A DNA stretch of 64,000 nucleotides from an uncultured Bacteroides sp. (GCA_900552075.1 URYL01000008.1:1-64000); one strand, 5' to 3'; shown: positions 15,233 to 24,936, numbered from the stretch's first letter. Translations and numbers: made by a program. The notes: generated by a model not told the origin, from the letters alone.

Positions 15233-16885
15233 TTACCAATTATTAAAATCAATCCATACAGTAACTTTCTTACTGACATCCAACAGCGCATCACATGCAA
15301 CGCCAGAATCATTAGGCAAAGGATGGGCTGTAGGCGTTCCCCAACTGTTGAACCAAACTCCTCCACGCTGCAGACTCATGCCATCCACAATCTCTACTGC
15401 AATCACACCGGCTGAAGCTCCATTGGTTTTTGCCGTCACCGCACATTCCTGCTGATAGTTCAGCAGGTTCTGGTTGAACATTGGGTCATTCTCATAATCA
15501 CAGAATACATTTTTCGGAACAGGCGTCACAGCATTATACAAGATATCATACCACACAGGAGAAAGCATCGCACTTCCATCTATCATATTGTTATCTTTCA
15601 TCGCCCGATTACCTTTGAACAAGGTTTCCGGATACCATTTCCATGAATAACCCAATTCCGAATCCGTCTGACTTTTGCTCACTTCACGAGTCATTTCTTT
15701 CAACTGGTAAGTAATACTCTTTCCCCAGCGATATTCTCCCTTCAATTCAGGCTTCATGCTCAGATCAAAACCCACCGAACGGCTTTGCGAATGGCTGATG
15801 GTCGATTCTTCCTGAGGAAGTCCAGGGGCAAAATCTATCGGAGAAAGGTTGAGCAATGAAGATTTTCCGTCTAAAATCCGAATATGGGTATAAGCATTGT
15901 TCCTCAAGCCCCACAACAAACCCCACACTTCATTTTTAGGAGGATTCTGCAAAAAAACAGTAGAATTGTGGATCTTATTAGCAAACCCATTGCCTCCTGC
16001 CGAATAAACGGCAAGCATGTTGTCTCCATTGGTAGGAGCATAAACACGAAGATTATAAGCATCTATTGCCCATTCACGGTCTACGGCCGCATCCCAAAGT
16101 TTATCACTAGCTGGTGAATAATAACGGACCTCTCCTGAATACTGCGACAATTCCTCATACCCTGTCATAGGATAGTCGTAACGATTGGTATAGACATAAA
16201 AACAATTGCTTAAATAAATTCTCTTCATGGTTCTCATAGCACGCTTCGTCACTTCCGGATCGGACGTATCATCCGTAGTAGGAGCAGATGATGCCAATAC
16301 ACGGCTTCCTGAAGGAAGGCCTCCTGTTCCACAAAGTTTTTTCAACGCATCAGGATCCTCTGCATCATAATAGTAATAACGCTGTTCACGTGGATAACAA
16401 ACTTTATAATATCCTTTACCCACATACAATCCCAAGAGACGCAACATCCATGATTTCAACTGCCCATTGTTGTCACTATCTGCAATCAATATGATGCCCT
16501 GCCGCAAATGCCGAAGTTCCTGCACCATCTCAGGACTATATGTACCAGCAGCAAATTGTTTGACATCAGCAACAAGCGTAACGTCATTCAAACTGTCACG
16601 AGCAATGGCCAACAAACTTTCTTCCCGATCGGCTCCCGGAAGTTGACTGAATGCCAACAAAGAATCATAATGATTTACCGATTGAATCTGTTCTGCCAGA
16701 TTTTTGCTCCCAGTTTCATCCAACCATATCAAATAACTGCTATGCTTGGGAAGAGTATCTTCTAAAACACTGTCACTCCTGCTTTCAGCAAGCTTCACTG
16801 ATTGTGGAAATTCATCCTGTCTACAGCCTGTCAGAAATACAATTAAAATGTTAACAAGGAATAAAAATAAAAATGATTTTCTCAT
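15233..16885 (-). CDS. Surface lipoprotein, possible leukocidin-like pore protein (paralogue 1)
   Basis: A 550-residue lipoprotein (lipobox LTGC, then RQDEF). It shares with the next gene the same two-part layout and many landmarks: a KGYYKVCY segment matching PGYYAINY, a W-x-I-x-A-Y-N-x-x-x-Y motif, SAGGNGFANKI matching ASGGGFSASI, and the final VWIDFNNW. The C-terminal part contains RSVGFDLSMKPE, then GKSITYQLKEMTREV, then YSWKWYPETLF. These follow the order of the leukocidin/hemolysin signature region (Val-Gly-Phe, Lys-Thr-Ile-Ser-Tyr, Trp, Phe). The two proteins have diverged widely in sequence but are collinear, as are the S and F components of two-component pore toxins. An alternative is a pair of surface lectin-like or binding proteins. 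Confidence 0.6.
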   Translation of the reverse strand: MRKSFLFLFLVNILIVFLTGCRQDEFPQSVKLAESRSDSVLEDTLPKHSSYLIWLDETGSKNLAEQIQSVNHYDSLLAFSQLPGADREESLLAIARDSLNDVTLVADVKQFAAGTYSPEMVQELRHLRQGIILIADSDNNGQLKSWMLRLLGLYVGKGYYKVCYPREQRYYYYDAEDPDALKKLCGTGGLPSGSRVLASSAPTTDDTSDPEVTKRAMRTMKRIYLSNCFYVYTNRYDYPMTGYEELSQYSGEVRYYSPASDKLWDAAVDREWAIDAYNLRVYAPTNGDNMLAVYSAGGNGFANKIHNSTVFLQNPPKNEVWGLLWGLRNNAYTHIRILDGKSSLLNLSPIDFAPGLPQEESTISHSQSRSVGFDLSMKPELKGEYRWGKSITYQLKEMTREVSKSQTDSELGYSWKWYPETLFKGNRAMKDNNMIDGSAMLSPVWYDILYNAVTPVPKNVFCDYENDPMFNQNLLNYQQECAVTAKTNGASAGVIAVEIVDGMSLQRGGVWFNSWGTPTAHPLPNDSGVACDALLDVSKKVTVWIDFNNW

Positions 16886-17028
16886 AATCGGCTGTTTTTA
16901 AAGGTGAGACATTATATAAAAACTCAAGTCGACTTTGAATTATAACATGCCGTTTCAAAAGATTGTTCATGGAAATATTTAAGAACAAAATATGATTGTG
17001 TTTTTTTATAAGCCCTGTTAACAGAAAA

Positions 17029-17051
17029 AAAACAGCACTTTCTGCTGTTTT
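17029..17051 (-). terminator. Terminator of the LytTR operon
   Basis: AAAACAGCA (17029-17037) pairs with TGCTGTTTT (17043-17051) around a 5-nt loop, and the minus strand continues with eight T. It lies just after the response regulator stop, separating it from the lipoprotein pair. Confidence 0.8.
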
Positions 17052-17068
17052 CTGTATTATGTATCTCT

Positions 17069-17770
17069 TCAACCCAAAGAAAAAAGCACTTCTGCCACCT
17101 GGCCAGCATATTGTGCTCCGACTGGCAAGTTTTCAACCAGGCCTTTCAGCTTTACCCGTGTACGAGTAAAAGAAATTATGGACGATATGGAGACAACATA
17201 CGAACGGTGAATCCGCAAAAAGGCTTCTTCGGGCAACATGTCTGTAATCGTTTTCAAATTAGTACGGGTCAGCACATGACCACCCGATACACGTACAATC
17301 TTGACATAATTCCCCAATGCCTCTACATAAAGGATATCCGAAAGAGGAATACTCACGTTGTTATACTCCTGCTTTACAACCAGATATTCGAACATCGGAA
17401 CACGACGGGCATCAATACGGCGCAAAACTTTTTCCACTGCCATTTCAAAACGCTCATAAGAAAATGGTTTGTGTAAGAAATCTACTGCATCCAAATTGAA
17501 ACCTTCAAGCGCATACTCGGCGTAAGCCGTAGTAAAAATAAAGCAGCACTCATGGGGTAAGACATCGGCTATCTCCAGTCCGTTGAGACTGTTCATCTGA
17601 ATATCCAAAAAGACCAGATCGGGTTTCTGACGACATATTGCCTCCAGACCTACGCGCGGCTCACTAAAGGTAAGCAGTTCCATTCCCCCTCTCCGACGGC
17701 AGAACTGTTCTATGACCAACAAGGCCATCGGTTCATCATCTATTGCAATACATTTCAATTTTCTGTTCAT
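17069..17770 (-). CDS. LytTR response regulator
   Basis: About 233 residues from the ATG at 17770, which has AGAAGG a few bases upstream; a TTG at 17782 is less likely. The receiver domain shows the acidic DDEP near residue 11 and the phospho-acceptor Asp in LVFLDIQM. The C-terminal LytTR domain reads ILYVEALGNYVKIV, then TDMLPEEAFLRIHRSYVVS. LytTR domains bind pairs of direct repeats two helical turns apart. It lies 17 bp after the kinase gene, in the same operon. A matching repeat pair stands upstream of the divergent efflux operon. Confidence 0.92.
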   Translation of the reverse strand: MNRKLKCIAIDDEPMALLVIEQFCRRRGGMELLTFSEPRVGLEAICRQKPDLVFLDIQMNSLNGLEIADVLPHECCFIFTTAYAEYALEGFNLDAVDFLHKPFSYERFEMAVEKVLRRIDARRVPMFEYLVVKQEYNNVSIPLSDILYVEALGNYVKIVRVSGGHVLTRTNLKTITDMLPEEAFLRIHRSYVVSISSIISFTRTRVKLKGLVENLPVGAQYAGQVAEVLFSLG

Positions 17771-17787
17771 AACCTTCTGCAATCCTT

Positions 17788-18804
17788 TCAGTCCTCATTT
17801 TTCAACCGTATGTCCAGACTTACACGATAGATACCATTCTCCGCCCCTGCCTTCAATTCATAACGCCCCGGATAAAGCAACTCCAACCGCTTCCGGCAAT
17901 TCTCAATACCAATGCCGCACAATCCATCTTTCCGAAACCGCATCACCATATTTTCCGTTTCAAAAAGCAAGCGATGATCGTCCACCCTGACACAGATACG
18001 TACCGTACAATCCACTTCCGACGATGTCCCATATTTGAATGCGTTTTCAATAAAGGTGATAAGCAGCATCGATGGAACGAGCACCTGCCCGTCGGTAACT
18101 TCCACCTTCAGTTCCACATGAGTATGTCCATTTAAGCGGAGTTTCTGCAATTCAACATACTGACGGATGTATTCCAGTTCACGTTCTGCTGGAATAAGCT
18201 CAGAACCACTCTGCGAATACATATAACGCAAAATACCGGAAAATTTCACAAAGGCCGATTCCGTTTTGTCTGAACCGGAAAGCACCAAGGCATAAAGTGT
18301 ATTGAGGGTATTAAACAGGAAATGGGGATTAATCTGTGCTTTGTAAAGAGCCAGCTCTGCTTTATTCTTTTCAGCTTCTATCTCTTGACGCGAAAGAATC
18401 TGACGGAACAGTTCAAAAGTCAGTTCAATGGCCAGTGAAAAACCTGTCACCACCAAAAAGAAAAACCAGATGGTCTGTGTACGCATGTGCAGGCGTACCT
18501 CTATCGGCCGGGTCACACCAGACACCAATTCGGACGGTAGCGGAAAATAGGTCAACAATTCCGTCATTCCGACAAAGCACAGCATGTACCACGCAATGCG
18601 CAGGTACTTTTTCTGCATAAACAACTTGGGCAAACACACCCAGCGATACAAAAAATAAAGCACATACACGTATAATACCAGCGTAATGAGAAAGGCGGTA
18701 TTGTGCACAATCCAACGGTCCACCGGCAACAGCATAATAGCCAGTGGCATAATGACCAAACAAAACAGAAGGTCTATATACAAAGGAATATGGCTTTTCT
18801 TCAT
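17788..18804 (-). CDS. LytS/YpdA-type sensor histidine kinase
   Basis: A 338-residue kinase. Four hydrophobic segments occupy about residues 8-135. Then comes a helical linker, the His_kinase domain with the phospho-acceptor in QINPHFLFNTLNTLYAL, and a short HATPase_c domain (LITFIENAFKYG, GIGIENCRKRLELLYPG). No periplasmic sensor domain is seen, so the signal is probably perceived in or at the membrane. It starts 158 bp from the divergent efflux operon and is followed by its LytTR partner. Confidence 0.9.
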   Translation of the reverse strand: MKKSHIPLYIDLLFCLVIMPLAIMLLPVDRWIVHNTAFLITLVLYVYVLYFLYRWVCLPKLFMQKKYLRIAWYMLCFVGMTELLTYFPLPSELVSGVTRPIEVRLHMRTQTIWFFFLVVTGFSLAIELTFELFRQILSRQEIEAEKNKAELALYKAQINPHFLFNTLNTLYALVLSGSDKTESAFVKFSGILRYMYSQSGSELIPAERELEYIRQYVELQKLRLNGHTHVELKVEVTDGQVLVPSMLLITFIENAFKYGTSSEVDCTVRICVRVDDHRLLFETENMVMRFRKDGLCGIGIENCRKRLELLYPGRYELKAGAENGIYRVSLDIRLKNED

Positions 18805-18827
18805 ACATCATTATTTACTTGTAAAGA

Positions 18828-18835
18828 CAAAGATA
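18828..18835 (-). promoter_or_regulatory. -7 element of the LytS/LytTR operon
   Basis: On the minus strand this reads TATCTTTG, an exact TAnnTTTG match, 24 bp ahead of the kinase start codon. Confidence 0.55.
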
Positions 18836-18872
18836 CGACATTTTACCCGCGAATGAATCAAAGTTCCAAAGT

Positions 18873-18909
18873 GTTCATCACCACATCTGCCCGGTTCGTC
18901 ACCACATCT
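18873..18909. promoter_or_regulatory. Twin direct repeat: probable LytTR operator
   Basis: GTTCATCACCACATCT at 18873-18888 and GTTCGTCACCACATCT at 18894-18909 differ at one base and are exactly 21 bp apart, two helical turns. This is the geometry of LytTR-domain binding sites. The pair lies between the divergent -7 elements, about 24 bp upstream of the efflux -7 box. Confidence 0.65.
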
Positions 18910-18932
18910 TCCGTTTTTCATCTTCTTCTGCG

Positions 18933-18940
18933 TAAGTTTG
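18933..18940 (+). promoter_or_regulatory. -7 element of the RND efflux operon
   Basis: TAAGTTTG matches TAnnTTTG and stands 21 bp before the ATG at 18962. No good -33 box is present, as expected for an activator-dependent promoter. Confidence 0.5.
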
Positions 18941-18961
18941 TGCGACAAACCTCATAATGAT

Positions 18962-20080
18962 ATGCACATGAAGACAAGCATCTATCTCATGCTGTGCTGT
19001 CTGCCATTGCTCGCCGGTTGCGGCGCGAAACAGCAGGACATGCCCGGCGAAAAGTACAAAACACTAACCGTAACCACAACGAATCAGACCTTACAGTCTA
19101 CTTATCCCGCTACGCTACGTGGAAAACAGGCGGTGGAAATACGCCCACAGGTGAGTGGCACCATCACCCAAATCTGTATCAACGAAGGGGATGCCGTACG
19201 CCGCGGACAAGTGCTTTTCATTATCGACCAAGTGCCCTACCGGGCGGCACTGGAAACCGCACTGGCCAACGTGAAAAGTGCCGAAGCACAATTACAGACA
19301 GCCAAGCTTACAGCAGACAGTAAAGAAGAACTTTACAAAGAGAGAGTAGTATCCGATTTTGACCGTCAGACGGCCCGCAACCAATTGCTTGAAGCAGAGG
19401 CTGCCGTGGCACAGGCCAAAGCGGAAGAGACCAATGCCCGCAACAACCTGTCGTACACAGAAGTGAAAAGTCCCGTCGACGGAGTAGCCAGTATGATTCC
19501 CTACCGTGTAGGTGCATTGGTAAGCAGCAGCATCACCGAACCGTTAGTCACGGTATCCGATGACCAGGAAATCTACGCTTATTTCTCCATGGCTGAAAAC
19601 CAGATGCTTGACCTTATCCAGCAATATGGTTCGCTCGAAGAAGCCTGCCAAAAACTTCCGTCGGTGGGCCTGACCCTGAGCAACGGGAAAAACTATCCGG
19701 ATGCAGGACACATTGATGCCATCAGCGGAACGGTGGATGAAGGAACAGGAGGGGTTACCCTACGGGCCGTATTCCCCAACAAGGGACATCTGCTCCGAAA
19801 TGGAGGTAGCGGCATCGTGTCCGTTCCTACCGAACACAAGAACTGCATCACCATTCCGCAGAGTGCGACCTACGAACTACAGAATAAAGTGTTTACCTGG
19901 AAGGTAGTAGACGGCAAAACGCAGTCGGCTCCTATTACAGTCTATAAATACAATGACGGGCAGACCTACATCGTACTTTCCGGCTTGCAAGCGGGTGATG
20001 TCATCATTGCCGAAGGAGCCGGCCTGATGCGTGAAGGCACTGACGTCAATGTGACTTCTACCTCTAAACCTGAAAAATAA
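18962..20080 (+). CDS. RND efflux periplasmic adaptor lipoprotein (MFP)
   Basis: About 373 residues. The ATG at 18962 or the one two codons later gives a clean signal peptide with lipobox LLAGC (MKTSIYLMLCCLPLLAGCG); the TTG at 18938 would only add a poor extension that overlaps the promoter. The protein follows the HlyD/AcrA order: barrel and lipoyl halves (VEIRPQVSGTITQICINEGDAVRRGQVLFIID), an alpha-hairpin rich in Ala and Gln (about residues 85-150), the second lipoyl half (YTEVKSPVDGVASMI), then a membrane-proximal domain. It links the inner-membrane pump with the outer-membrane channel. It is the first of three genes, with a 9-bp gap to the pump. Confidence 0.92.
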   Translation: MHMKTSIYLMLCCLPLLAGCGAKQQDMPGEKYKTLTVTTTNQTLQSTYPATLRGKQAVEIRPQVSGTITQICINEGDAVRRGQVLFIIDQVPYRAALETALANVKSAEAQLQTAKLTADSKEELYKERVVSDFDRQTARNQLLEAEAAVAQAKAEETNARNNLSYTEVKSPVDGVASMIPYRVGALVSSSITEPLVTVSDDQEIYAYFSMAENQMLDLIQQYGSLEEACQKLPSVGLTLSNGKNYPDAGHIDAISGTVDEGTGGVTLRAVFPNKGHLLRNGGSGIVSVPTEHKNCITIPQSATYELQNKVFTWKVVDGKTQSAPITVYKYNDGQTYIVLSGLQAGDVIIAEGAGLMREGTDVNVTSTSKPEK

Positions 20081-20089
20081 CCGATTGCC

Positions 20090-23000
20090 ATGAAGATAAG
20101 AACTTTTATTGACCGACCCATTTTGGCCGGTGTCATCTCCGTACTTATCCTGATATTGGGATTTATCGGTCTGTCGCAATTGCCTATCGAACAATTCCCG
20201 GAAATAGCACCTCCTACGGTCAGCGTATCGGCCACCTATACGGGTGCCAATGCGGAAACCGTACTAAAGAGTGTGGTCGTACCGCTGGAAGAAGCGCTTA
20301 ACGGAGTAGAAAACATGATGTACATGACTTCTACGGCTTCAAACAACGGTTCTGCCAAAATCACGGTTTATTTCCGTCAGGGAACCGATCCGGACATGGC
20401 CACTGTCAACGTGCAGAACCGTATCGCTACGGCCGAAGGACTGCTTCCAGCCGAAGTAACCAAGAGCGGCATCACCGTGCGCAAACGACAGACCAGTAAC
20501 ATCAAACAGCTGGCTGTATACAGTCCGGACGACTCGTTCGATGAGGCCTTCCTGACCAACTACATGAAAATCAACATCGAGCCTCGGCTTTCACGTATTG
20601 CCGGCGTGGGAGAAGTGAACGTATTCGGTTATGAATACTCCATGCGTATCTGGCTCGACCCGAACAAGATGCAGAAATATTCACTGGTCCCTTCCGACAT
20701 CACAACCGTATTGGACGAACAGAACGTGGAAGCTGCTACGGGTACACTGGGAGCCGAGTCCAAAAACACTTTTCAGTATGTGCTGAAATATCGCGGACGC
20801 TACGAGAACGAAGTAGATTATGAAAACATGGTCATCAAGTCGCTGCCCGACGGAGAAGTGCTGAGACTGAAAGACGTGGCTACCATCGAGCTGGGTACAC
20901 GTGCCTACGATTACATCGGTGAGGTAAACGGGCACCCGGGCTGTAACATCATGATTGCCCAGACCTCCGGCTCCAATGCAAATGAGATTATCGAAGAAAT
21001 AGACCGTACCGTAGCCGAAATCTCCAAGACACTGCCCAAAGGCATCAAGATTGTCGACCTGATGAGTACGAAAGACTTCCTCGATGCTTCTATCAAGAGC
21101 GTCATCAAGACCCTGATTGAGGCCATCCTCCTGGTAGTGCTTGTCGTATATGTATTTCTGCAAAGTTTACGCTCCACTTTTATTCCGGCCATCTCCATCA
21201 TCGTATCTCTGGTGGGTACCTTTGCCTTTCTCTCCATTGTGGGTTTCAGCCTCAACATGCTGACCCTTTTCGCCTTGGTACTGGTGATTGGTACGGTGGT
21301 CGACGATGCCATCGTGGTGGTCGAGGCGGTACAGGCCAAGTTCGATGAAGGATACAAATCGTCCTACCTGGCCACCATCGACGCCATGGATGGCATTACC
21401 TCTGCCTTGGTAACCACCACCTTTGTCTTCATGGCGGTATTTATTCCCGTCAGTTTTATCGGAGGAACCACCGGTACGTTCTACACGCAGTTCGGTCTGA
21501 CCATGGCAGCTGCCGTAGCCATCTCCCTGCTGAACGCCCTGACATTGAGTCCGGCCTTGTGCGCCCTCATCATGACTCCTCACCAGACGGCAGAAGACGG
21601 AGGAAAACTGAGTTTTTCTTCCCGTTTCCATATCGCATTCGACACAGCTTTCCATCGCTTGGTCACCAAGTACAAGGTGGGAGTGGTCTTCATGCTCAAG
21701 CGCAAATGGCTGGCGGGCTCTTTGCTGGTGGTAGCTTGCGGTGGATTTGCCTTCCTGATGATGACCACGAAGACCGGTCTGGTGCCCAACGAAGATATGG
21801 GTACTGTCTTTATCGATGTCCGCACTTCACCGGGAAGCAGCGTGGAAGAAACACGCAAGGTAATGGAACAAGTAGACAGCTGCTTGCGCACCATTCCCCA
21901 AATCGAACTTCAGTCCAATACCACCGGCAACTCTATGTTGAGCGGGCAGGGTGCCTGCAACGGTATGTTCACCATCCGTTTGAAAGACTGGAGCGAACGT
22001 CCCGACAAAGAAGATGCCATCGATGCTGTGATGGAAGAAATCAGCCGCCGCACGGCCTTCATCTCCAGTGCCGACATCATGCCATTCACCCGTCCGATGA
22101 TTCCGGGCTATGGAGTAAACAGCGGATTTGAAGTGTATGTACAGGACCAAAAAGGCGGTACCACGGAAGACTTACTGAAATATACCCGCCAATTCTTGGA
22201 TGCACTGAACCAGCGTCCGGAAATCGGTCGGGCCACCACCTCATTCGATACGAAATTCCCGCAATACCTCGTAGAGGTGGATGCTGCACGCTGCAAACGC
22301 AATGGGGTATCACCTGCCGACGTGTTAAGTACTCTTTCCGGATATATCGGAGGTAACTATGCTTCCAACATGAACCGCTTCTCCAAACTGTATCGTGTCA
22401 TGGTACAGGCTCCTCCCCAATTCCGTCTGGACACCGAATCACTTCACAGCATTTTCGTACGCAACGACTCGGGTGAGATGAGCCCCATCAGCCAATATCT
22501 GAAACTGACCCGTGTATACGGTTCTGAAATGCTGACCCGCTTCAACCTGTTCTCTGCCATTCAGGTGAACGGGGCAGCCGCTACGGGTTACAGTTCCGGA
22601 CAGGCCATCAAGGCTATTCAGGAAGTAGCTGCACAAACTCTACCTACCGGCTACGGGTTTGAATTCGGCGGAATGTCGCGAGAGGAATCCAATACCGGGA
22701 ATACCACCACGCTGGTGTTCGTCATCTGTGTGGTATTCATCTACCTGATTCTTTGTGCCTTGTATGAGAGTCTGTTCGTTCCCTTGGCTGTCATTCTTTC
22801 CGTGCCGTTCGGACTGGCCGGCAGTTTCCTTTTCGCCAGAATGTTCGGACTGGAAAACAACATCTACCTGCAAACAGGACTAATCATGCTGATTGGCTTG
22901 CTGTCCAAGACCGCCATTCTGCTGACCGAATATGCCTCAGAACGCCGCCGCCACGGCATGAGCATCATGCAGGCAGCCGTTTCGGCCGCACAAATCCGTC

Positions 23001-23233
23001 TGCGTCCGATTCTGATGACTTCGCTCACCATGATTTTCGGTATGCTGCCGCTGATGTTCTCCACCGGTGTAGGTGCCAACGGCAACATCTCCATCGGAGT
23101 AGGTACGGTGGGAGGAATGCTTATCGGAACCATTGCCCTGCTCTTCATCGTGCCACCGCTGTTTATGGTATTCCAGTACCTGCAAGAAAAGTGGATGCCG
23201 GAACGTAAGTTACCCAAAATTGAAAAGAAATAA
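20090..23233 (+). CDS. RND efflux pump, AcrB/HAE1 family
   Basis: A 1047-residue inner-membrane proton-driven pump of full family length. It starts with the typical MKIRTFIDRPILAGVISVLI first helix and has the QLPIEQFPEIAPP porter start and two six-helix blocks. The proton-relay aspartates are visible in helix 4 (VIGTVVDDAIVVVE). The GMSREESNTGN segment and the C-terminal GLLSKTAILLTEYA block also match. As a trimer it exports hydrophobic or amphiphilic compounds through the partner adaptor and channel genes. It has all elements of an active pump. Its substrates cannot be read from the sequence. Confidence 0.95.
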   Translation: MKIRTFIDRPILAGVISVLILILGFIGLSQLPIEQFPEIAPPTVSVSATYTGANAETVLKSVVVPLEEALNGVENMMYMTSTASNNGSAKITVYFRQGTDPDMATVNVQNRIATAEGLLPAEVTKSGITVRKRQTSNIKQLAVYSPDDSFDEAFLTNYMKINIEPRLSRIAGVGEVNVFGYEYSMRIWLDPNKMQKYSLVPSDITTVLDEQNVEAATGTLGAESKNTFQYVLKYRGRYENEVDYENMVIKSLPDGEVLRLKDVATIELGTRAYDYIGEVNGHPGCNIMIAQTSGSNANEIIEEIDRTVAEISKTLPKGIKIVDLMSTKDFLDASIKSVIKTLIEAILLVVLVVYVFLQSLRSTFIPAISIIVSLVGTFAFLSIVGFSLNMLTLFALVLVIGTVVDDAIVVVEAVQAKFDEGYKSSYLATIDAMDGITSALVTTTFVFMAVFIPVSFIGGTTGTFYTQFGLTMAAAVAISLLNALTLSPALCALIMTPHQTAEDGGKLSFSSRFHIAFDTAFHRLVTKYKVGVVFMLKRKWLAGSLLVVACGGFAFLMMTTKTGLVPNEDMGTVFIDVRTSPGSSVEETRKVMEQVDSCLRTIPQIELQSNTTGNSMLSGQGACNGMFTIRLKDWSERPDKEDAIDAVMEEISRRTAFISSADIMPFTRPMIPGYGVNSGFEVYVQDQKGGTTEDLLKYTRQFLDALNQRPEIGRATTSFDTKFPQYLVEVDAARCKRNGVSPADVLSTLSGYIGGNYASNMNRFSKLYRVMVQAPPQFRLDTESLHSIFVRNDSGEMSPISQYLKLTRVYGSEMLTRFNLFSAIQVNGAAATGYSSGQAIKAIQEVAAQTLPTGYGFEFGGMSREESNTGNTTTLVFVICVVFIYLILCALYESLFVPLAVILSVPFGLAGSFLFARMFGLENNIYLQTGLIMLIGLLSKTAILLTEYASERRRHGMSIMQAAVSAAQIRLRPILMTSLTMIFGMLPLMFSTGVGANGNISIGVGTVGGMLIGTIALLFIVPPLFMVFQYLQEKWMPERKLPKIEKK

Positions 23234-23245
23234 CTCCAAAGGATT

Positions 23246-24619
23246 ATGCACATGAAAAATAAGATAGTGATTCCCCTTTTGCTGGCCTCCACCCTGAGCA
23301 GTTGCCACATCTACCGGACGTACGAAAGACCGGAAGCCATCACGGTGTCCGACAGCCTGTATCGTCAACCAGTAGCTATGGAAGACACTTCCTCGCTGGC
23401 TTCACTTTCGTGGAAGGAACTCTTCACTGACCCGCAACTGCAACAACTCATTGAGACGGGACTGGCTCATAATACAGACTTGAATATCGCCCGGCTCAAG
23501 GTGAAAGAGGCCGAAGCCTTGCTCATGAACTCACGGCTTTCATACCTGCCTTCCCTATCGCTCACTCCGCAAGGAACGATTACCAGTCTGGACGGCAGCA
23601 AATCCTCCAAGACTTACAATCTGGCAGTGTCTGCCGACTGGGAAATCGACCTTTTCGGCAAACTGCTGAATGCCAAGCGAGGGGCCCAGGCTGCACTCGA
23701 ACAAAGTGAAGCCTATCGCCAGGCTGTACAGACCCAGCTGGTGGCTACCATTGCCAACAGTTACTACAGCCTGCTGATGCTGGACAAGCAACTGGACATC
23801 ACACGGCGTACGGCAGAAACATGGACGGAAAGTCTGCGTACGATGAAAGCCCTGAAACGGGCCGGTCAAGCCACCGAAATGGCAGTAGCACAGACTGAAG
23901 CCAGCAAACTGTCCGTAGAAGCTTCAGTTGTTTCCATCGAACGCCAAATAAACGAAATGGAGAATGCACTTTCTACTCTGCTGGGCATGTCGCCACAGGA
24001 AGTAGGACGTTCCACACTTGAAGCACAACAGTTTCCCGACTCGCTTTCTACGGGAGTTCCACTGCAATTATTGAGCCGCCGCCCGGACGTACGCCAATGT
24101 GAAAACCAGCTGGCCGTGGCCTACTACACCACCAACTCCGCCCGCTCGGCTTTCTACCCCAGCATCACGCTGAGTGGTTCCGCCGGATGGACCAATGCAG
24201 CCGGTGCCGTCCTCACCAATCCGGGACAGTGGCTGCTTTCTGCCGTCGCTTCCCTCGTGCAACCGTTGTTTAATCGGGGAAAAAACATCGCGAACTTGAA
24301 AATAGCCAAAGCACAGCAGGAAGAAGCACTTCTGACCTTCCAGCAAAGTCTGCTCGATGCCGGAGCGGAAGTGAACGATGCACTGGTACAATGGCAGACC
24401 GCCCGCAAGCGTATCCAACTGGATGAACGTCAGTGTGCTTCCCTCCAATCCGCTCTTCGGAGTTCTGAACTGCTCATGAGGCACAGTTCCCAAAACTACC
24501 TGGAAGTGATTACGGCCCGACAAGCTTTGCTCCAGGCAGAGCTCGACACCACCACCGACCGTTTCGACGAGATACAGGGAGTCGTCAACCTGTATCATGC
24601 ACTGGGAGGCGGATATTAA
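23246..24619 (+). CDS. TolC/OprM-type outer membrane efflux lipoprotein
   Basis: A 457-residue outer-membrane factor. It starts with a lipoprotein signal (LSSCHIYRTYERPE; Cys about 20) and shows the repeated architecture of TolC-type channels: WKELFTDPQLQQLIETGLAHNTDLNIARL in the first half, and the PLQLLSRRPDVRQCENQL segment opening the second half. AAGGA stands 8 nt before the second ATG (23252), so translation may begin there, giving MKNKIVIPLLL. It completes the tripartite efflux system with the two genes upstream (12-bp gap). A hairpin follows. Confidence 0.93.
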   Translation: MHMKNKIVIPLLLASTLSSCHIYRTYERPEAITVSDSLYRQPVAMEDTSSLASLSWKELFTDPQLQQLIETGLAHNTDLNIARLKVKEAEALLMNSRLSYLPSLSLTPQGTITSLDGSKSSKTYNLAVSADWEIDLFGKLLNAKRGAQAALEQSEAYRQAVQTQLVATIANSYYSLLMLDKQLDITRRTAETWTESLRTMKALKRAGQATEMAVAQTEASKLSVEASVVSIERQINEMENALSTLLGMSPQEVGRSTLEAQQFPDSLSTGVPLQLLSRRPDVRQCENQLAVAYYTTNSARSAFYPSITLSGSAGWTNAAGAVLTNPGQWLLSAVASLVQPLFNRGKNIANLKIAKAQQEEALLTFQQSLLDAGAEVNDALVQWQTARKRIQLDERQCASLQSALRSSELLMRHSSQNYLEVITARQALLQAELDTTTDRFDEIQGVVNLYHALGGGY

Positions 24620-24646
24620 GACCCTATACCCTCATCTATCATAAGC

Positions 24647-24689
24647 AACCCCTTTCTCAAAACTCCGGTGGAGTAGAGAGAAAGGGGTT
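24647..24689 (+). terminator. Terminator of the RND efflux operon
   Basis: A perfect 12-bp stem (24647-24658 with 24678-24689) contains an inner small hairpin (ACTCC/GGAGT). The T-tract after it is weak. Confidence 0.6.
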
Positions 24690-24936
24690 CATCGTTCAAA
24701 CAAAAGATTGAATCTACTGATTCATTCAGCTTACACCCTGTTTTTCCCCATAATAATAGACAATTCAGTAATGGCCTTCCTTGTTCCCTTTTCTCAATAG
24801 GAATTCTTAACCTATTTTCTTTTCTTTACACAAAGAAAGGAGTTTTTCATTTCATATACACCACGGAAAACCGTGATTTCATCTACCGGATAAAAGCAAA
24901 TGACAATCTATTTATAGCCTAATGAAAGGATAAATT

